From NCBI GenBank assembly GCA_015067995.1, contig SVLJ01000003.1, positions 1 through 64,000 of the forward strand: a DNA stretch of 64,000 nt, in the 5' to 3' direction. Below are positions 9,901 through 18,949 of this stretch, one piece after another (position 1 is the stretch's first letter; each line of letters opens with the position of its first letter). A program made the translations under genes and the position numbers. The notes under the pieces were generated by a model. It was not told where the DNA came from. It saw only the letters and a program-made list of their open reading frames with translations, and did not search any database. Origin of the DNA: Oscillospiraceae bacterium. Lineage in GTDB: Bacteria; Bacillota; Clostridia; Oscillospirales; Oscillospiraceae.

Positions 9901-10771
9901 ATATCTGGAGAGTGGTTCAGAGGATTTGATCAATAAGGCCTCGGAATCCTATGACACGCTGATTGCACGCCACGCCAATACAGCCATCCAGAAGCTCACC
10001 ACCATGTGCAACAACGCCATTGAGGAAAATATGCTCAATCCGGGCACTGACATGGTCGCCATGGTGGAAAAAGGTCTGGATGACTGGCTGGCTGATGAAC
10101 GGGCAATGGTCGGCAAATCCGATCTGGGGTATATCATCAAGGAAGAGGCGGTCAACGTCATCAAGGGGCAGTTCATTCAAAAGGTTCTGGATGCCCTGAC
10201 AGCAAGCGGGAACTACGCCCAGTCGTCTGTCGCCGAGGCCGCAAATGCTCTGACCGGCGTAATTAATCAGGTGCGCGACAAGATTACCGACACCATTTCC
10301 AACTCCTGCGACGCTGTCATCAAGCAAAAAGATGAGATGAAGCAGAAATTGTCCGATGCGGCAAACAAGGGTGCCGATGAATTAAAAAAGACGCTCACCG
10401 AACAGATCGACGGCGTGTTCGGCGGAATGACTGCCAACGGAAATGTGGCAGGCTCCGATGAAACGGGAATTGCATCGATGCTGGAGTTTGCTTACAGCGA
10501 TTATCTGCGTCTGTTCCTGATGATCGGCCTGTACATCAACGAGGAGGGTGTCCTGCTCCGAACGGCTGATGTGATTCAGACCAATATGTACGTACGTAAC
10601 GGTGGTGAAGGATACCTCCTGTCTAACGCCGCGGCATATGTTGAAATTTCTGCTACCATTCAAGTACCACCAACGCTGATGGCTCTGCCTCTCTTTGCCG
10701 CGGTGGAGGGCAATCCGGTCAATGACCAGAATTGGTATACATTTGATTATAGCTCCGTTTGCGGTTATTAA
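6995..10771 (+). CDS. Large DUF5702-type Tad-associated surface protein, 1258 aa
   Basis: GTG start behind GTGAGGTGC, 13 bp after tadE. One N-terminal hydrophobic helix (KGAVSIFLVIILVPMLTVSS) resembles the TadG/TadE anchor, followed by FVDASKVALARGVAESAGDLAL, typical of DUF5702 proteins of Firmicutes tad loci. The rest is a long, mainly helical exported region with a low-complexity linker at about residues 650-750 and a membrane-prone stretch near residues 855-900 (FAIAAPISAATLGVIPAPLIQ). Its exact role is unknown; by position it is a pilus tip, minor pilin or wall-spanning component. It is far larger than classical TadG (about 400-600 aa). Confidence 0.75.
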   Translation: MNFWRKTKGAVSIFLVIILVPMLTVSSLFVDASKVALARGVAESAGDLALNTALTDYDTKLKEMYGLFATAQDTEELYAKLEDYYRTCITSAGVTNEDADAYVDQIMVQLGLLAENDATADIMGMELVDFSISKRTDATLANATILEKQIVDFMKYRAPINTGLSFLSSLQSFSTISKQTELVDKRQNYYQAEQTVMENAQQAWTYISRYNKSQFIKSDDYFSTMAKNFGLYETNYQEIAHKVIKDLYDTQNYDTFSPYLYSIDYKEVEVDKNTTKVIPVFYTNKAKTAQKTMYTEYTAFSKENPASASDIRSALVQYYAMYRTMKSAQEALLEYDEGTYGLQYLVQTNRGDLYKAWVTSMALLYDRYSVLRHAATFSGTTESGASVMTVSEAICGEKNEHPYSYYYRKFTDSFDAVAAVFNHELSQYNSTLQGYANQVKANHSTETSGVEGTIAILYGEVTDYRKSISEAKKNLETAVTYLGYVYDGVKKGGTLDAKKAEWSKLADSDDLANTTMAKQDKAEIDSLSTYLNAEDVDKLIKRLNNIIFHLGAMLDQIDSYTFFGTKIVEIDSYATFLYILRTEIGAGKLKTVPTNEAALNKQIDTWCNGKFVVGQAVDVSWENQQGTQARLAGSGTDKLNFYTYLYTHFSGGPVSDDGNISNSDTERTEDYENGEGLYEKVKKKASETAKTGAESADDGNINNGNELNKVSHRPSAADKGSEVPSANVITGDTPADENSPGKTAAGNTAESLSSMFKNLSSAVTDMGTDLRDKLYVSDYILSMFSYDTIEKEYLVTHPGQKEASLQTLTKVPITPDNSYAYGREVEYIVYGGTNAGNLTKAYGSIYGVRLGFNLIYAFSAPSIRDTAFAIAAPISAATLGVIPAPLIQAAIIIGISCCESALDLADLKDGESVPLFKSADTFKCSVGGLVGEVKKEVGENLAEVASDAIDWGTEELNGLLDMTDEQLSAYLESGSEDLINKASESYDTLIARHANTAIQKLTTMCNNAIEENMLNPGTDMVAMVEKGLDDWLADERAMVGKSDLGYIIKEEAVNVIKGQFIQKVLDALTASGNYAQSSVAEAANALTGVINQVRDKITDTISNSCDAVIKQKDEMKQKLSDAANKGADELKKTLTEQIDGVFGGMTANGNVAGSDETGIASMLEFAYSDYLRLFLMIGLYINEEGVLLRTADVIQTNMYVRNGGEGYLLSNAAAYVEISATIQVPPTLMALPLFAAVEGNPVNDQNWYTFDYSSVCGY

Positions 10772-10793
10772 GGCAGCACGGTTTGGAAGGGAG

Positions 10794-12152
10794 ATGAACA
10801 GGTTGCGTAAATTGAAAACAGAATCCGGTATGATCACCATTGAGGCAACAATCTCTCTCAGCGCTTTTATGTTTGCCATTGTTACCGTTCTGACCATCGT
10901 AAACATCTGCCTCGTGCAGTCCAGAATGTCCTGCGCCATCAATGCTACGGCGAAGGAAATCTCTCAGTATAGTTATCTGTACTCTTTGACCGGGCTCAAC
11001 GATAGCCAAAACAAGGTTTATGAAGCAGGACAGGAGGGGACCAAACCCCTTACCCAGATTCTGACCGATGTGAACACGGTGTACAATGAAATCGAGAACC
11101 TCGGAAAGACCGGGAAACAGACACCGGAAAACGTGAAGGACATTCTGGGTGCGTGGGATTCGGTGGAAGGCAGTTTGAAGAACATTGGTGAGGCCGGCAG
11201 TTCTCTGGAGAGCACGCTGTCCGATATTGCCAAGGATCCCAAGAATCTGATGTTCGGAATTGCCAAAATGGCGGCAAACGAGGGGTTTGATTTGGTGAAG
11301 TCCCGCCTGATTGCCGCGCCTCTGGCCAAGGTGTTGGTTCAAAAGCATCTGGTCAGTGCCCAGGACGGCAATGTAAATGCGTATCTGAAGTTCCTGGGAG
11401 TGGTGCCCTCTGCCACAGGATCCTATATCGACGGACTGGATTTCTCCCAGTCTATGCTGTTTCCCAATGGTTCCAGTGAGATCCGGGTCATCGTGGAATA
11501 TGACGTCAAGGTCATCGCCTTACTCCCGATTGACTTCTCTTTCCACTTCAGCCAGACAGCGGTGACCCACGGATGGCTGGGCGGTGAAAGCAGTCATCAA
11601 ACCAGCCAAACATATACCAACGAAGCCAATAATACTCTTTGGACTCAGGCAACGGTGAAGGAGCGTTCCAACATGATTCGCCACATGGTGATCAAGGACA
11701 TGCTGGACGAGGGATATAAAAAAACCAGCGGACTGACGGATGTACAGTTGTATAACACGACAACCAACGAGTTTGTCATGATTGCGTCCATGAATCCGCT
11801 ATGGAGTTCCGAAGATGAGCCTGCCAGAACCCTCGCCGATCTGGACGATGTCGCCTTGACGACCAACATTGAACGTCTGTGCGGCAAGGCCAACAGCACC
11901 ACCGAAGGTTTGTCCAGGGTCAAAACGAAAACCGAAGTGAACGGAACTGCAACGAAAGCCGAGCACGAATGTGCCGGTGCTGCCACGAAAATCATTCTGG
12001 TGATTCCGGAAGATGACGGACTGAAGGAAAAAATCGAATCGATCATTGCCAATGCCAAAACAAATGGCGTGACCATTGAAGTTGTCCCCAGTTACGGCAG
12101 AGGGGCAAGGTCGACCCTGGTGGCAAATGGGGAGGAGGAAACGGGCGAATGA
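10794..12152 (+). CDS. TadE/TadF-like minor pilin, 452 aa
   Basis: The start is ATG 10794, behind GGAAGGGAG. The N-terminus MNRLRKLKTESGMITIEATI followed by a hydrophobic helix is a TadE-like pseudopilin signature (Glu five residues into the helix). The large C-terminal region contains a coiled-coil-prone section (about residues 60-150) and is presumably extracellular. The gene overlaps the following prepilin peptidase gene by ATGA, so the two are translationally coupled. Confidence 0.7.
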   Translation: MNRLRKLKTESGMITIEATISLSAFMFAIVTVLTIVNICLVQSRMSCAINATAKEISQYSYLYSLTGLNDSQNKVYEAGQEGTKPLTQILTDVNTVYNEIENLGKTGKQTPENVKDILGAWDSVEGSLKNIGEAGSSLESTLSDIAKDPKNLMFGIAKMAANEGFDLVKSRLIAAPLAKVLVQKHLVSAQDGNVNAYLKFLGVVPSATGSYIDGLDFSQSMLFPNGSSEIRVIVEYDVKVIALLPIDFSFHFSQTAVTHGWLGGESSHQTSQTYTNEANNTLWTQATVKERSNMIRHMVIKDMLDEGYKKTSGLTDVQLYNTTTNEFVMIASMNPLWSSEDEPARTLADLDDVALTTNIERLCGKANSTTEGLSRVKTKTEVNGTATKAEHECAGAATKIILVIPEDDGLKEKIESIIANAKTNGVTIEVVPSYGRGARSTLVANGEEETGE

Positions 12153-12814
12153 CGACAGCGGTGAATGCGATCATGTCTTTGGTACTGATCGCTGCGGGTT
12201 ATGTATATGCCTGTTACTATCTCAACGGTGTCGGTTGGAAGGAAAAGAACACAGCCGTTCTTTCCCTGAACCGAAATAAAGTGATTTATCTCCTTTGCGC
12301 AGCGCTGACATCCGGCGTTCTGATCATTTTGTTTCAAACGCTGTATGCGTTGTCCTGGATGCAGAGTACCAAGCTGCTTTGTCTTGTGCTGGTTTTGTTC
12401 CCCGCTGCTGCCATTGATATGCGGGTACAGAGAATCCCAAACAAATTGCTTCTGGCCGCTTTCATTGCCCGCTGCGTGCTTCTTGTCATTGAGTTTGCGA
12501 TCTCTCCGGCAGGCGGTTTTGCAGCCTTGAAGGACGGCGTAATTGGTGCCGTGGTGCTGGGAGTGTTCTTCCTGCTGCTGTTGCTGCTCTTTAAAAACAG
12601 CATCGGCATGGGCGATGTGAAGCTGTTTGCAATGATGGGGTTGTATCAAGGTTTATGGGGTGCTGTCAATGCAGTGTTCTTTTCGTTGATGGCTTCTTTC
12701 TTTCAGGCGGTTTTTCTACTGCTCACCAGGAAGAAAACGCGCAAGGACACCGTTTCGTTTGGACCCAGCATCCTTATCGGTACTGTAATTGCAATTGCTT
12801 TGGCGGGAATGTAA
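12149..12814 (+). CDS. A24-type prepilin peptidase (TadV/CpaA-like)
   Basis: 221 residues, six or more membrane helices. The two catalytic Asp motifs of A24 aspartic peptidases are visible: AAIDMRVQRIPN (about residue 90) and GMGDVKLFAMMG (GxGD, about residue 154). It lacks the N-terminal methylase domain of PilD, as in TadV. It should cleave the Flp and TadE-like prepilins encoded upstream. The start codon overlaps the preceding stop (ATGA). Confidence 0.9.
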   Translation: MTTAVNAIMSLVLIAAGYVYACYYLNGVGWKEKNTAVLSLNRNKVIYLLCAALTSGVLIILFQTLYALSWMQSTKLLCLVLVLFPAAAIDMRVQRIPNKLLLAAFIARCVLLVIEFAISPAGGFAALKDGVIGAVVLGVFFLLLLLLFKNSIGMGDVKLFAMMGLYQGLWGAVNAVFFSLMASFFQAVFLLLTRKKTRKDTVSFGPSILIGTVIAIALAGM

Positions 12815-12830
12815 GAAGGGACGTGTCTGC

Positions 12831-14144
12831 ATGAAAAAATACAGAGCATTGATTCCAATTGGCATGGTCGTTCTGATGCTGGCATCTTGGTATACGCTGA
12901 TTTCCGATACGGCGCAAGTGAATGCTGAGTACGATCATTACCTGTCGGAAGCCAGAAGATTTGCCGAAGACGGCATTACCAAATATGCCATCCAAAACTA
13001 CACGTCGGCACTGGAAATCAAGAGCAGCGCCGAGCTGTACGCAGAGGTGGCAGATTATTATAAGACCCAGGGCAAATCCGCAGAATGTCTGGCCTGGTGT
13101 CGTGAGCTTTTTGAAGCCTTCCCCACCCATCCTCTGGCTTACGACTACCTGCTGAATGCATATGTGGATGCCGGGGATTACGAATCCTGCTACGATGTTC
13201 TGAATGTGGCAGCAAAGCGAAATATTTCCAGTGAGTATATGGATCAGGTAAATGCCGAGCTGATGTATACCTTCCGGCTGGACTTCAACACCTACAGTGA
13301 TGTGGGCATTTACAGCAACAATTATTGTGCGGTAAACAACAAGGATCGCTGGGGTTTTGTGGACCGATACGGCAATCTTCGCGTTGCCTGCAGCTACCCT
13401 CAGGTCGGCGCTTATACCAAGATCAATTTCGTATCGGTTGTCAATCCAAAAGGTGAGGCATTTTTTATTGATAAAACAGGTTCCAAGGTCATGGTTTCGA
13501 AAGAACCCTACCAAAAGTTCGGCCTGTTGGTAAACGGTATCATTGCAGCGCAGCGAATGGACGGGAAATACATCTATGTTAATGACAAGTTTTCTGTTCT
13601 GTTCGGCGAATACGACTACGCTTCGACAGTCAACAACCATGTTGCTGCAGTAAAAAATGGGGCCGCCTGGCAACTGATTGATGCTCAGGGCAACGCGATT
13701 ACAAATCAAACCTATCTGGACGTTAAACTGGATGAAAAGCAGATCGCGTTCCGCAATGACCGCCTGTTTGTTTCGACAGCCCCCGGCAAGTACATCATGA
13801 TCGACGCCGCCGGAACGCAGATTGGATCCCTTACATTTGAAGATGCGCAAATCTTCTCGGGCGCTGCTCCCGCAGCGGTCAAAATCGACGGCAGGTGGTG
13901 TTTCATCGGCGCCGACGGCAGTCTGATCTCCAATCACAAATACGATGATGCCCGTTCCTATGCAAATGGCCTTGCTGCCGTGTGCATTGACGGGAAGTGG
14001 GGCTTTGTCGATCTGAATGAAGATGTTGTGATCGAACCGCAATTTTATTCTGCAAAGGATTTTAACGAAAAAGGAAGCTGTTTTGTGAAAACCGGAGACA
14101 AATGGCAGCTCCTGAAACTGTATCGTTTGAATAGGGAGGGCTAA
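12831..14144 (+). CDS. Membrane-anchored TPR and WG-repeat protein
   Basis: 437 residues. ATG 12831 follows AAGAAGGGACG. An N-terminal hydrophobic segment (ALIPIGMVVLMLASWYTLI) anchors it. Residues about 30-140 form TPR-like helices (YLSEARRFAEDGITKYAIQN). The C-terminal two thirds contain WG repeats: WGFVDRYGNL, WQLIDAQGNAI, WCFIGADGSLI, WGFVDLNEDVVIEPQF. WG repeats form beta folds used in extracellular recognition. The gene sits between the pilus genes and the FHA/PP2C pair; its partner is unknown. Confidence 0.75.
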   Translation: MKKYRALIPIGMVVLMLASWYTLISDTAQVNAEYDHYLSEARRFAEDGITKYAIQNYTSALEIKSSAELYAEVADYYKTQGKSAECLAWCRELFEAFPTHPLAYDYLLNAYVDAGDYESCYDVLNVAAKRNISSEYMDQVNAELMYTFRLDFNTYSDVGIYSNNYCAVNNKDRWGFVDRYGNLRVACSYPQVGAYTKINFVSVVNPKGEAFFIDKTGSKVMVSKEPYQKFGLLVNGIIAAQRMDGKYIYVNDKFSVLFGEYDYASTVNNHVAAVKNGAAWQLIDAQGNAITNQTYLDVKLDEKQIAFRNDRLFVSTAPGKYIMIDAAGTQIGSLTFEDAQIFSGAAPAAVKIDGRWCFIGADGSLISNHKYDDARSYANGLAAVCIDGKWGFVDLNEDVVIEPQFYSAKDFNEKGSCFVKTGDKWQLLKLYRLNREG

Positions 14145-14146
14145 GA

Positions 14147-15613
14147 ATGAGTGCGTTTTCTTATGAAAGTCAGGGGACAAACACCTATCTGGTATATCAG
14201 GTGCAGGAAGATGATGTCATTGATTCCATGAGCCTTGGCATGCTGTCCAATAACAAGATTTCCGGCATAGCACAGACCCAGTTTCTGCAGATCGATGCTG
14301 CAAGGTTTTTGAAATACAACGTGTCTTCCAAGGTGTCTTTGCGACAGTTTTTCAGCGGTTCCGTAAACAAAAAGCGCCTGATTGGGGCGTTCGGCAGCAT
14401 TATAGACGGTTGTCTGGCTGCAGAAGACTACATGATTGATATCAGCAGCCTGTTGTTTGATATGGATCATATGTATGTTGACGTTTCTTCCAACGAGGTG
14501 TTTCTGATCTGTCTTCCGGTCTGCAACACTGAGAAAGTGCCGACCGATTTGGGCGGGTTCTTTAAAAATATCATGTTTACAACGCAGTTTGACCAAAGTG
14601 AAAACTGCGACCATGTGGCGCGTATCATTAATTTCCTGAATGGGTCTCCCGTTTTTTCCCTGCACGATTTCAAAGCACTTCTGTCTGAAATCAAAACGGC
14701 GCCTGTTGCAGCACAGGCACCCCGTTCGACTGCCGTTCAGCCCACAAAGACCGCTGTACCCGTACAGACTCAGGAAGTGCCGCCTCAGGCAGCGGCACCC
14801 GTTGCAGCCAAGCCGATCTCGATTCCGAAGGCAGAACCGGCTCCTGCGCCGGCCCCGGCAGCCGAACCGACTCCTGTAGCCCCTCCGGAAAAGAAAATCA
14901 GTATGATGCATTTGCTGATGCATTACAGCAAGGAAAATGCGGCAGCATACAAAGCCCAGAAAGAAGCACAGAAAAGCGCAGCCAGCGTAGCTGCGCCTGT
15001 AAAACCCGGCAAGAAAGAAAAGAAAGAAAAAGAAAAGAAGAACCAGCCTGTAGCATCCTTTGCAATCCCCGGTCAGGCTGCTCAGCCGGTTTCTCAGCCT
15101 GTCGTACAGCCCACTCCGCAGGCGGCCCCTCAGCCTAAGGTTCAGGCTGCACCTCAGAGTGCATCTCCCGCTCCCACTCCCTCGACGCCGCCCGTTTATG
15201 TCCCTGCCCAGACTCCGCAGGGGCAGGGCAGAAACTTTGGCGAGACGGTATGTCTTGGCGGCGGAGCGTCCCTCGGAACCACAGTGCTTTGCGAAGCCTC
15301 GTCTCCGGAGCAGACTGTCAAGCCGTACCTGATTCGCGCGAAAAACAATGAGAAGATCATGCTGAACAAATCGAATTTCCGTGTGGGTAAGGAAAGTTCC
15401 TTCGTGGATTATTTTATTGGAGATAATCCCGCAGTCAGCCGCAGCCATGCATGCTTTATTACCCGTGAAGGCGAGTTCTTCGTTATGGACACCAACTCCA
15501 CAAATCACACTTACGTGAACGGGGAACGGCTGCAGAGCAATACGGAATTTCAGATTTCTCACGGTGACAAAATCCGCCTGGGAAACGAGGAATTTGAATT
15601 TAAGCTCTATTGA
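14147..15613 (+). CDS. FHA-domain protein with N-terminal DUF6382-like domain
   Basis: 488 residues. Residues 1-190 resemble the DUF6382 domain found before FHA domains in Firmicutes. Residues about 190-375 are an Ala/Pro/Gln-rich linker with a Lys-rich patch and the motif GETVCLGGGASLGTTVLCE, in which TTVL may be a phospho-threonine site. Residues about 385-488 are a good FHA domain: FRVGKESSFVDY, VSRSHACF and NSTNHTYVNGERL supply the R, S, H and N that bind phospho-Thr. It lies 2 bp after the WG-repeat gene and just before a PP2C gene; the Ser/Thr kinase is 3.3 kb further on. Confidence 0.88.
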   Translation: MSAFSYESQGTNTYLVYQVQEDDVIDSMSLGMLSNNKISGIAQTQFLQIDAARFLKYNVSSKVSLRQFFSGSVNKKRLIGAFGSIIDGCLAAEDYMIDISSLLFDMDHMYVDVSSNEVFLICLPVCNTEKVPTDLGGFFKNIMFTTQFDQSENCDHVARIINFLNGSPVFSLHDFKALLSEIKTAPVAAQAPRSTAVQPTKTAVPVQTQEVPPQAAAPVAAKPISIPKAEPAPAPAPAAEPTPVAPPEKKISMMHLLMHYSKENAAAYKAQKEAQKSAASVAAPVKPGKKEKKEKEKKNQPVASFAIPGQAAQPVSQPVVQPTPQAAPQPKVQAAPQSASPAPTPSTPPVYVPAQTPQGQGRNFGETVCLGGGASLGTTVLCEASSPEQTVKPYLIRAKNNEKIMLNKSNFRVGKESSFVDYFIGDNPAVSRSHACFITREGEFFVMDTNSTNHTYVNGERLQSNTEFQISHGDKIRLGNEEFEFKLY

Positions 15614-15682
15614 TGGAAATACAGCATCAAAACGCCTGAGTGTTTGTACAGTGACTTCCGGTTAAGAGGGGAGGTAAGGATC

Positions 15683-16450
15683 CTGAATTTTATCGTTTCC
15701 GCCGCAACAGACGTAGGCCTGATCAAGACTGTCAACCAGGATTGCTATTGCGTGAAGGTGTTTCAAACATGTCTTGGTGAAGTCGTGTTTGCGATTCTTT
15801 GTGATGGTATGGGCGGTTTGTCAAACGGCGAAGTTGCCAGCGCGACTCTTGTAGATGCTTTTTGCAACTGGACTGCAGCGAGATTGCCGGATCTCTGTGA
15901 TCGCGGTATTCCCGACGGAGAGATCCGTTCGGATTGGGTCTCGTTGATCCATGATTGCAACGAACAGTTAAAATCCTACGGTGCTTCCGGCGGCTTCAGC
16001 CTGGGTACTACGATTACCGCCATATTATTGACCTCCCAGCGGTATTATATCGTCCATGTGGGTGATACGAGGGCATATGAGATTACAGACTGCGTGAGAA
16101 TTCTAACTCAGGATCAAACTCTGGTTGCCCGAGAAGTAGAGCGCGGCATGTTGACAAAGGATGAAGCAAAAACCGACCCTCGCAGAAGCATTCTTTTACA
16201 GTGCGTTGGTGCATCCGAAACGGTGTACCCGGATCTGTTTTTTGGGGATACTGCCGAGAATGCGGTTTATATGCTATGCTGCGATGGATTCCGGCATGAA
16301 ATTACGGAAGAAGAGATATATCAATATCTGAATCCCTGTATCATGTCGGATACCGCGGTCATGAAAAGGAACTTGGATGCACTGATTGAACTGAACAAGC
16401 AGCGGCAGGAACGGGACAACATATCCGTTGTCGCAATCAGGACGTACTGA
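15683..16450 (+). CDS. PP2C-type Ser/Thr protein phosphatase
   Basis: About 255 residues. Metal-binding motifs in order: VNQDCY, ILCDGMGGLSNGE, HVGDTRAY, MLCCDGFRHE, ERDNISVV. The homology begins FIVSAATDVGLIKTVNQD. AGGGGAGG at 15667-15674 points to a start near 15683, which is CTG; a TTG at 15644 lies upstream of that site and has no ribosome-binding site of its own. No membrane segment is visible, so it should act in the cytoplasm and reverse phosphorylation by the kinase at 18950-20929. Confidence 0.88.
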   Translation: MNFIVSAATDVGLIKTVNQDCYCVKVFQTCLGEVVFAILCDGMGGLSNGEVASATLVDAFCNWTAARLPDLCDRGIPDGEIRSDWVSLIHDCNEQLKSYGASGGFSLGTTITAILLTSQRYYIVHVGDTRAYEITDCVRILTQDQTLVAREVERGMLTKDEAKTDPRRSILLQCVGASETVYPDLFFGDTAENAVYMLCCDGFRHEITEEEIYQYLNPCIMSDTAVMKRNLDALIELNKQRQERDNISVVAIRTY

Positions 16451-16549
16451 TAGGCCGGGGTACTTACTCCGTACCGGATATCGATCTTGTGTTATCGATG
16501 GGCTTGTGGATCGTCCTGCAAACGCTGCGTGTTGCAGCAGAGTTCACCG

Positions 16550-16584
16550 AAAACAGGCGCGGCATGAAACTCCGTGCCTGTTTT
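16550..16584 (+). terminator. Hairpin in the 170-bp gap before the lipoprotein cluster
   Basis: AAAACAGGC (16550-16558) pairs with GCCTGTTTT (16576-16584), extended by an inner CGG/CCG. It may attenuate or end transcription of the pilus-signalling genes before the first lipoprotein gene. A second small hairpin lies at 16454-16477. Confidence 0.4.
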
Positions 16585-16618
16585 GGCATACCCGGAACTG
16601 TAAAATGGGGTGTTTTAT

Positions 16619-17470
16619 TTGAAACGTTTGTGTACCATGATGTTGGCTTTGACCATTGTTTTTGGCATGTGTTCCTGCGGGCAAAGGGACGCGGCAGGCA
16701 ATGACGGTGTACTTACCTGGCAGGAGCAGTACGACCTGGGTGTGCGCTATCTGACGGAGGGTAATTATGAAGAAGCCATTCTGGCATTCACCGCCGCCAT
16801 CGAAATTGACCCCAGGCAGGCCGATGCTTACATCGGTTTGGCCGAGGTCTACACCCAACAGGGCAACACCGAGAAGGCTGCCGAGATTCTGAATAAGGCC
16901 GTTGCGGAAATTGGCGGGACGGATGCGCTGACTGCAGCGCTGGAAACGCTCTCATCTGCCTCCGGTTCCATACAACAACCCACTCCGGAGTCTTCCGGGC
17001 CGCCAGACCAGGACCTGTCCCGCAGCGAGCGGAACGACTATCCGGACGGAACGTATCTGATTGACGAATATGACGCCAACGGAAATCATGTGCGCCAAAC
17101 TATGTACAAAGCCGATGGAGTCGTGGATTATTATCATGCGTGGGAATACGGCGCAAACGGCAGCCTGATGCGGCACACTGAACACAGCGACAGTGATGAG
17201 AGACTTACGGAATACAATGCCGCCGGACACCCGGTGTGCGAAACCCGTTACATGCCTGACGGTACCATATATGGCTATACCGCGTGGGAATACGATGCCG
17301 ACGGAAGACTGGTGCGGGAAACGGATAAGAACAGTGGATGGCATCGCGTGGATGAATTCGATATTGACGGAAACCGGGTGCGCAGAACTTACTACAAAAC
17401 CGATGGCAGCACGGAAAGCGTATTTGAATACAACGCGGACGGCAATGTAACGGCGCGGTATGATTATTAA
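16619..17470 (+). CDS. TPR lipoprotein 1 with YD/MORN-like repeats
   Basis: 283 residues. TTG 16619 is preferred (ATGGGGTG upstream), because it gives an MKR... start like the paralogues; GTG 16610 is possible. Signal peptide with lipobox MCSC-G. Residues about 35-85 hold the shared TPR module (WQEQYDLGVRYLTEGNYEEA). After a short Pro/Ser linker come repeats of about 25 residues of the type 'YDANGNHVRQTMYKADG', similar to YD or MORN-like beta repeats. Predicted to be anchored in the outer face of the membrane. First of five paralogues in the cluster; function unknown. Confidence 0.8.
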   Translation: MKRLCTMMLALTIVFGMCSCGQRDAAGNDGVLTWQEQYDLGVRYLTEGNYEEAILAFTAAIEIDPRQADAYIGLAEVYTQQGNTEKAAEILNKAVAEIGGTDALTAALETLSSASGSIQQPTPESSGPPDQDLSRSERNDYPDGTYLIDEYDANGNHVRQTMYKADGVVDYYHAWEYGANGSLMRHTEHSDSDERLTEYNAAGHPVCETRYMPDGTIYGYTAWEYDADGRLVRETDKNSGWHRVDEFDIDGNRVRRTYYKTDGSTESVFEYNADGNVTARYDY

Positions 17471-17486
17471 CGGAGGGATGCATTTC

Positions 17487-18869
17487 ATGAAGCGAGTTAT
17501 CAGCCTGTTGTTGGCTTTAGCTCTGGTGCTTTGCGCCTGTGGAAAAAAGAACGAAGACACTGCCGCGTGGCAGGAACAGTATGACTTGGGCGTACGCTAT
17601 CTGACCGAGGGTAAGTATGAGGAAGCCATTCTGGCCTTTACGGCTGCCATTGAGATTGACCCCAAGCTGGTGGATGCCTATGTGGCATTGGCGGATGCGT
17701 ATCTGAACGCCGGCCAGTACGAAAAGGCGGTCGAGGTGATGGAGCAGGGCCGCAGTGCCTGTGGAGATACAGAGGCCTTTGACCGCGTTGCGGGTTCTTT
17801 GGATTTCCTGTCCTCCGGCGGAACAGGCATCCGTATTACCGAATTCTATTTTGACAAGGCAGCCTATCAGGCCGGGCAGGCTACCGAATTCCTTGTGTCG
17901 GTGGCCTATCGCTGCCCTGAGGGCGTGGACTGTATCCTGATGATTGGCGCCAACACCCATGAACCTACTTCTTACCGCATGATGGACGAGGATTTTGCCG
18001 TCAGCGGAAGCAGTGGCTATCAGTTTAAAGTGAATGTTACTCCGGTCCAGTGGGAAAATGCTCTGTTTGGAATATACGTCAACCTGTCGGAGGCAGGTCA
18101 CGCCGAAAGCTGGACACCCTTTGCATCCGATACCATGTACATTGATGCCGAGGGCAACCTGAGCCGGGAGATGAACCGGGAACCCGGCGGCTCTTATGAA
18201 GAGGATATCGCCGAGGAGGACCTGCATATGCTGATGCATGACATGCTGCAGCAGGAAGGTGCCTTGACCTACTCCGATCTGCCGGAACTGTTTACCACCC
18301 CCTATAATCAGCTGGGCGACCTGCTGGAGCGTAAATATGTGGAAGGAAGCGAATCAACTTCGGAGATGACCGGCAAATACAGCATCCTGGTGAATGGAGA
18401 AATTCAGTCTGTGGACTATACCATTCCGGTGCAGAATTGCGCTTATCAGGGCGAGAATCATAGCGATGTTTGGGTATCTGCCCCGGTGGGGGACAGCCGC
18501 TGTTTGGATTTCGGCGTTGATACCTATGGCTCTGCAGGTTGGCGGGGAATTCAAATGGGTGATTCCTATACCGTGGTGCTGGAAAAGCTTGGCTTTGATC
18601 CTGAAAAGTTTGGCTTTGATCCTGAAAAGCTGAAGAATTATTACGAGGTGACGATTGCCATCTGTACCAGACGGGAAATAAACGACGTCTGGTTTATGAG
18701 CGAAACCAGCCGCGAAGACCCATTGCGGTATCTCAATGTCGTTTTTTATAACAAAAATGATACCAGAGCCGAAGCTGACTACAATATTTACTTTACGTTT
18801 AATGACGGAGAACACCTGAGCGCGGTGCTTTATTCCAATTTTGCTTTGTTGACGGAACTGACTTCCTGA
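17487..18869 (+). CDS. TPR lipoprotein 2
   Basis: 460 residues. ATG 17487 gives MKRVISLLLALALVLCACGK, a clear lipoprotein signal (lipobox LCAC), with CGGAGGG 9 bases upstream. Residues about 25-105 are the shared TPR module (WQEQYDLGVRYLTEGKYEEA, then a second TPR). The C-terminal 350 residues have no repeat and are unlike the paralogues: a probable beta-rich domain, then an acidic helix, then a domain ending in FTFNDGEHLSAVLY. A 21-bp tandem duplication (about 18589-18630) encodes GFDPEKF/GFDPEKL. Function unknown. Confidence 0.8.
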   Translation: MKRVISLLLALALVLCACGKKNEDTAAWQEQYDLGVRYLTEGKYEEAILAFTAAIEIDPKLVDAYVALADAYLNAGQYEKAVEVMEQGRSACGDTEAFDRVAGSLDFLSSGGTGIRITEFYFDKAAYQAGQATEFLVSVAYRCPEGVDCILMIGANTHEPTSYRMMDEDFAVSGSSGYQFKVNVTPVQWENALFGIYVNLSEAGHAESWTPFASDTMYIDAEGNLSREMNREPGGSYEEDIAEEDLHMLMHDMLQQEGALTYSDLPELFTTPYNQLGDLLERKYVEGSESTSEMTGKYSILVNGEIQSVDYTIPVQNCAYQGENHSDVWVSAPVGDSRCLDFGVDTYGSAGWRGIQMGDSYTVVLEKLGFDPEKFGFDPEKLKNYYEVTIAICTRREINDVWFMSETSREDPLRYLNVVFYNKNDTRAEADYNIYFTFNDGEHLSAVLYSNFALLTELTS

Positions 18870-18949
18870 GCTTTTTGAAGGGCACGGGGCGGATGGCCGG
18901 ATGATAGAGGTTTTCCCTGACCGACGGCAACAATAAAGGAGACAGACGT

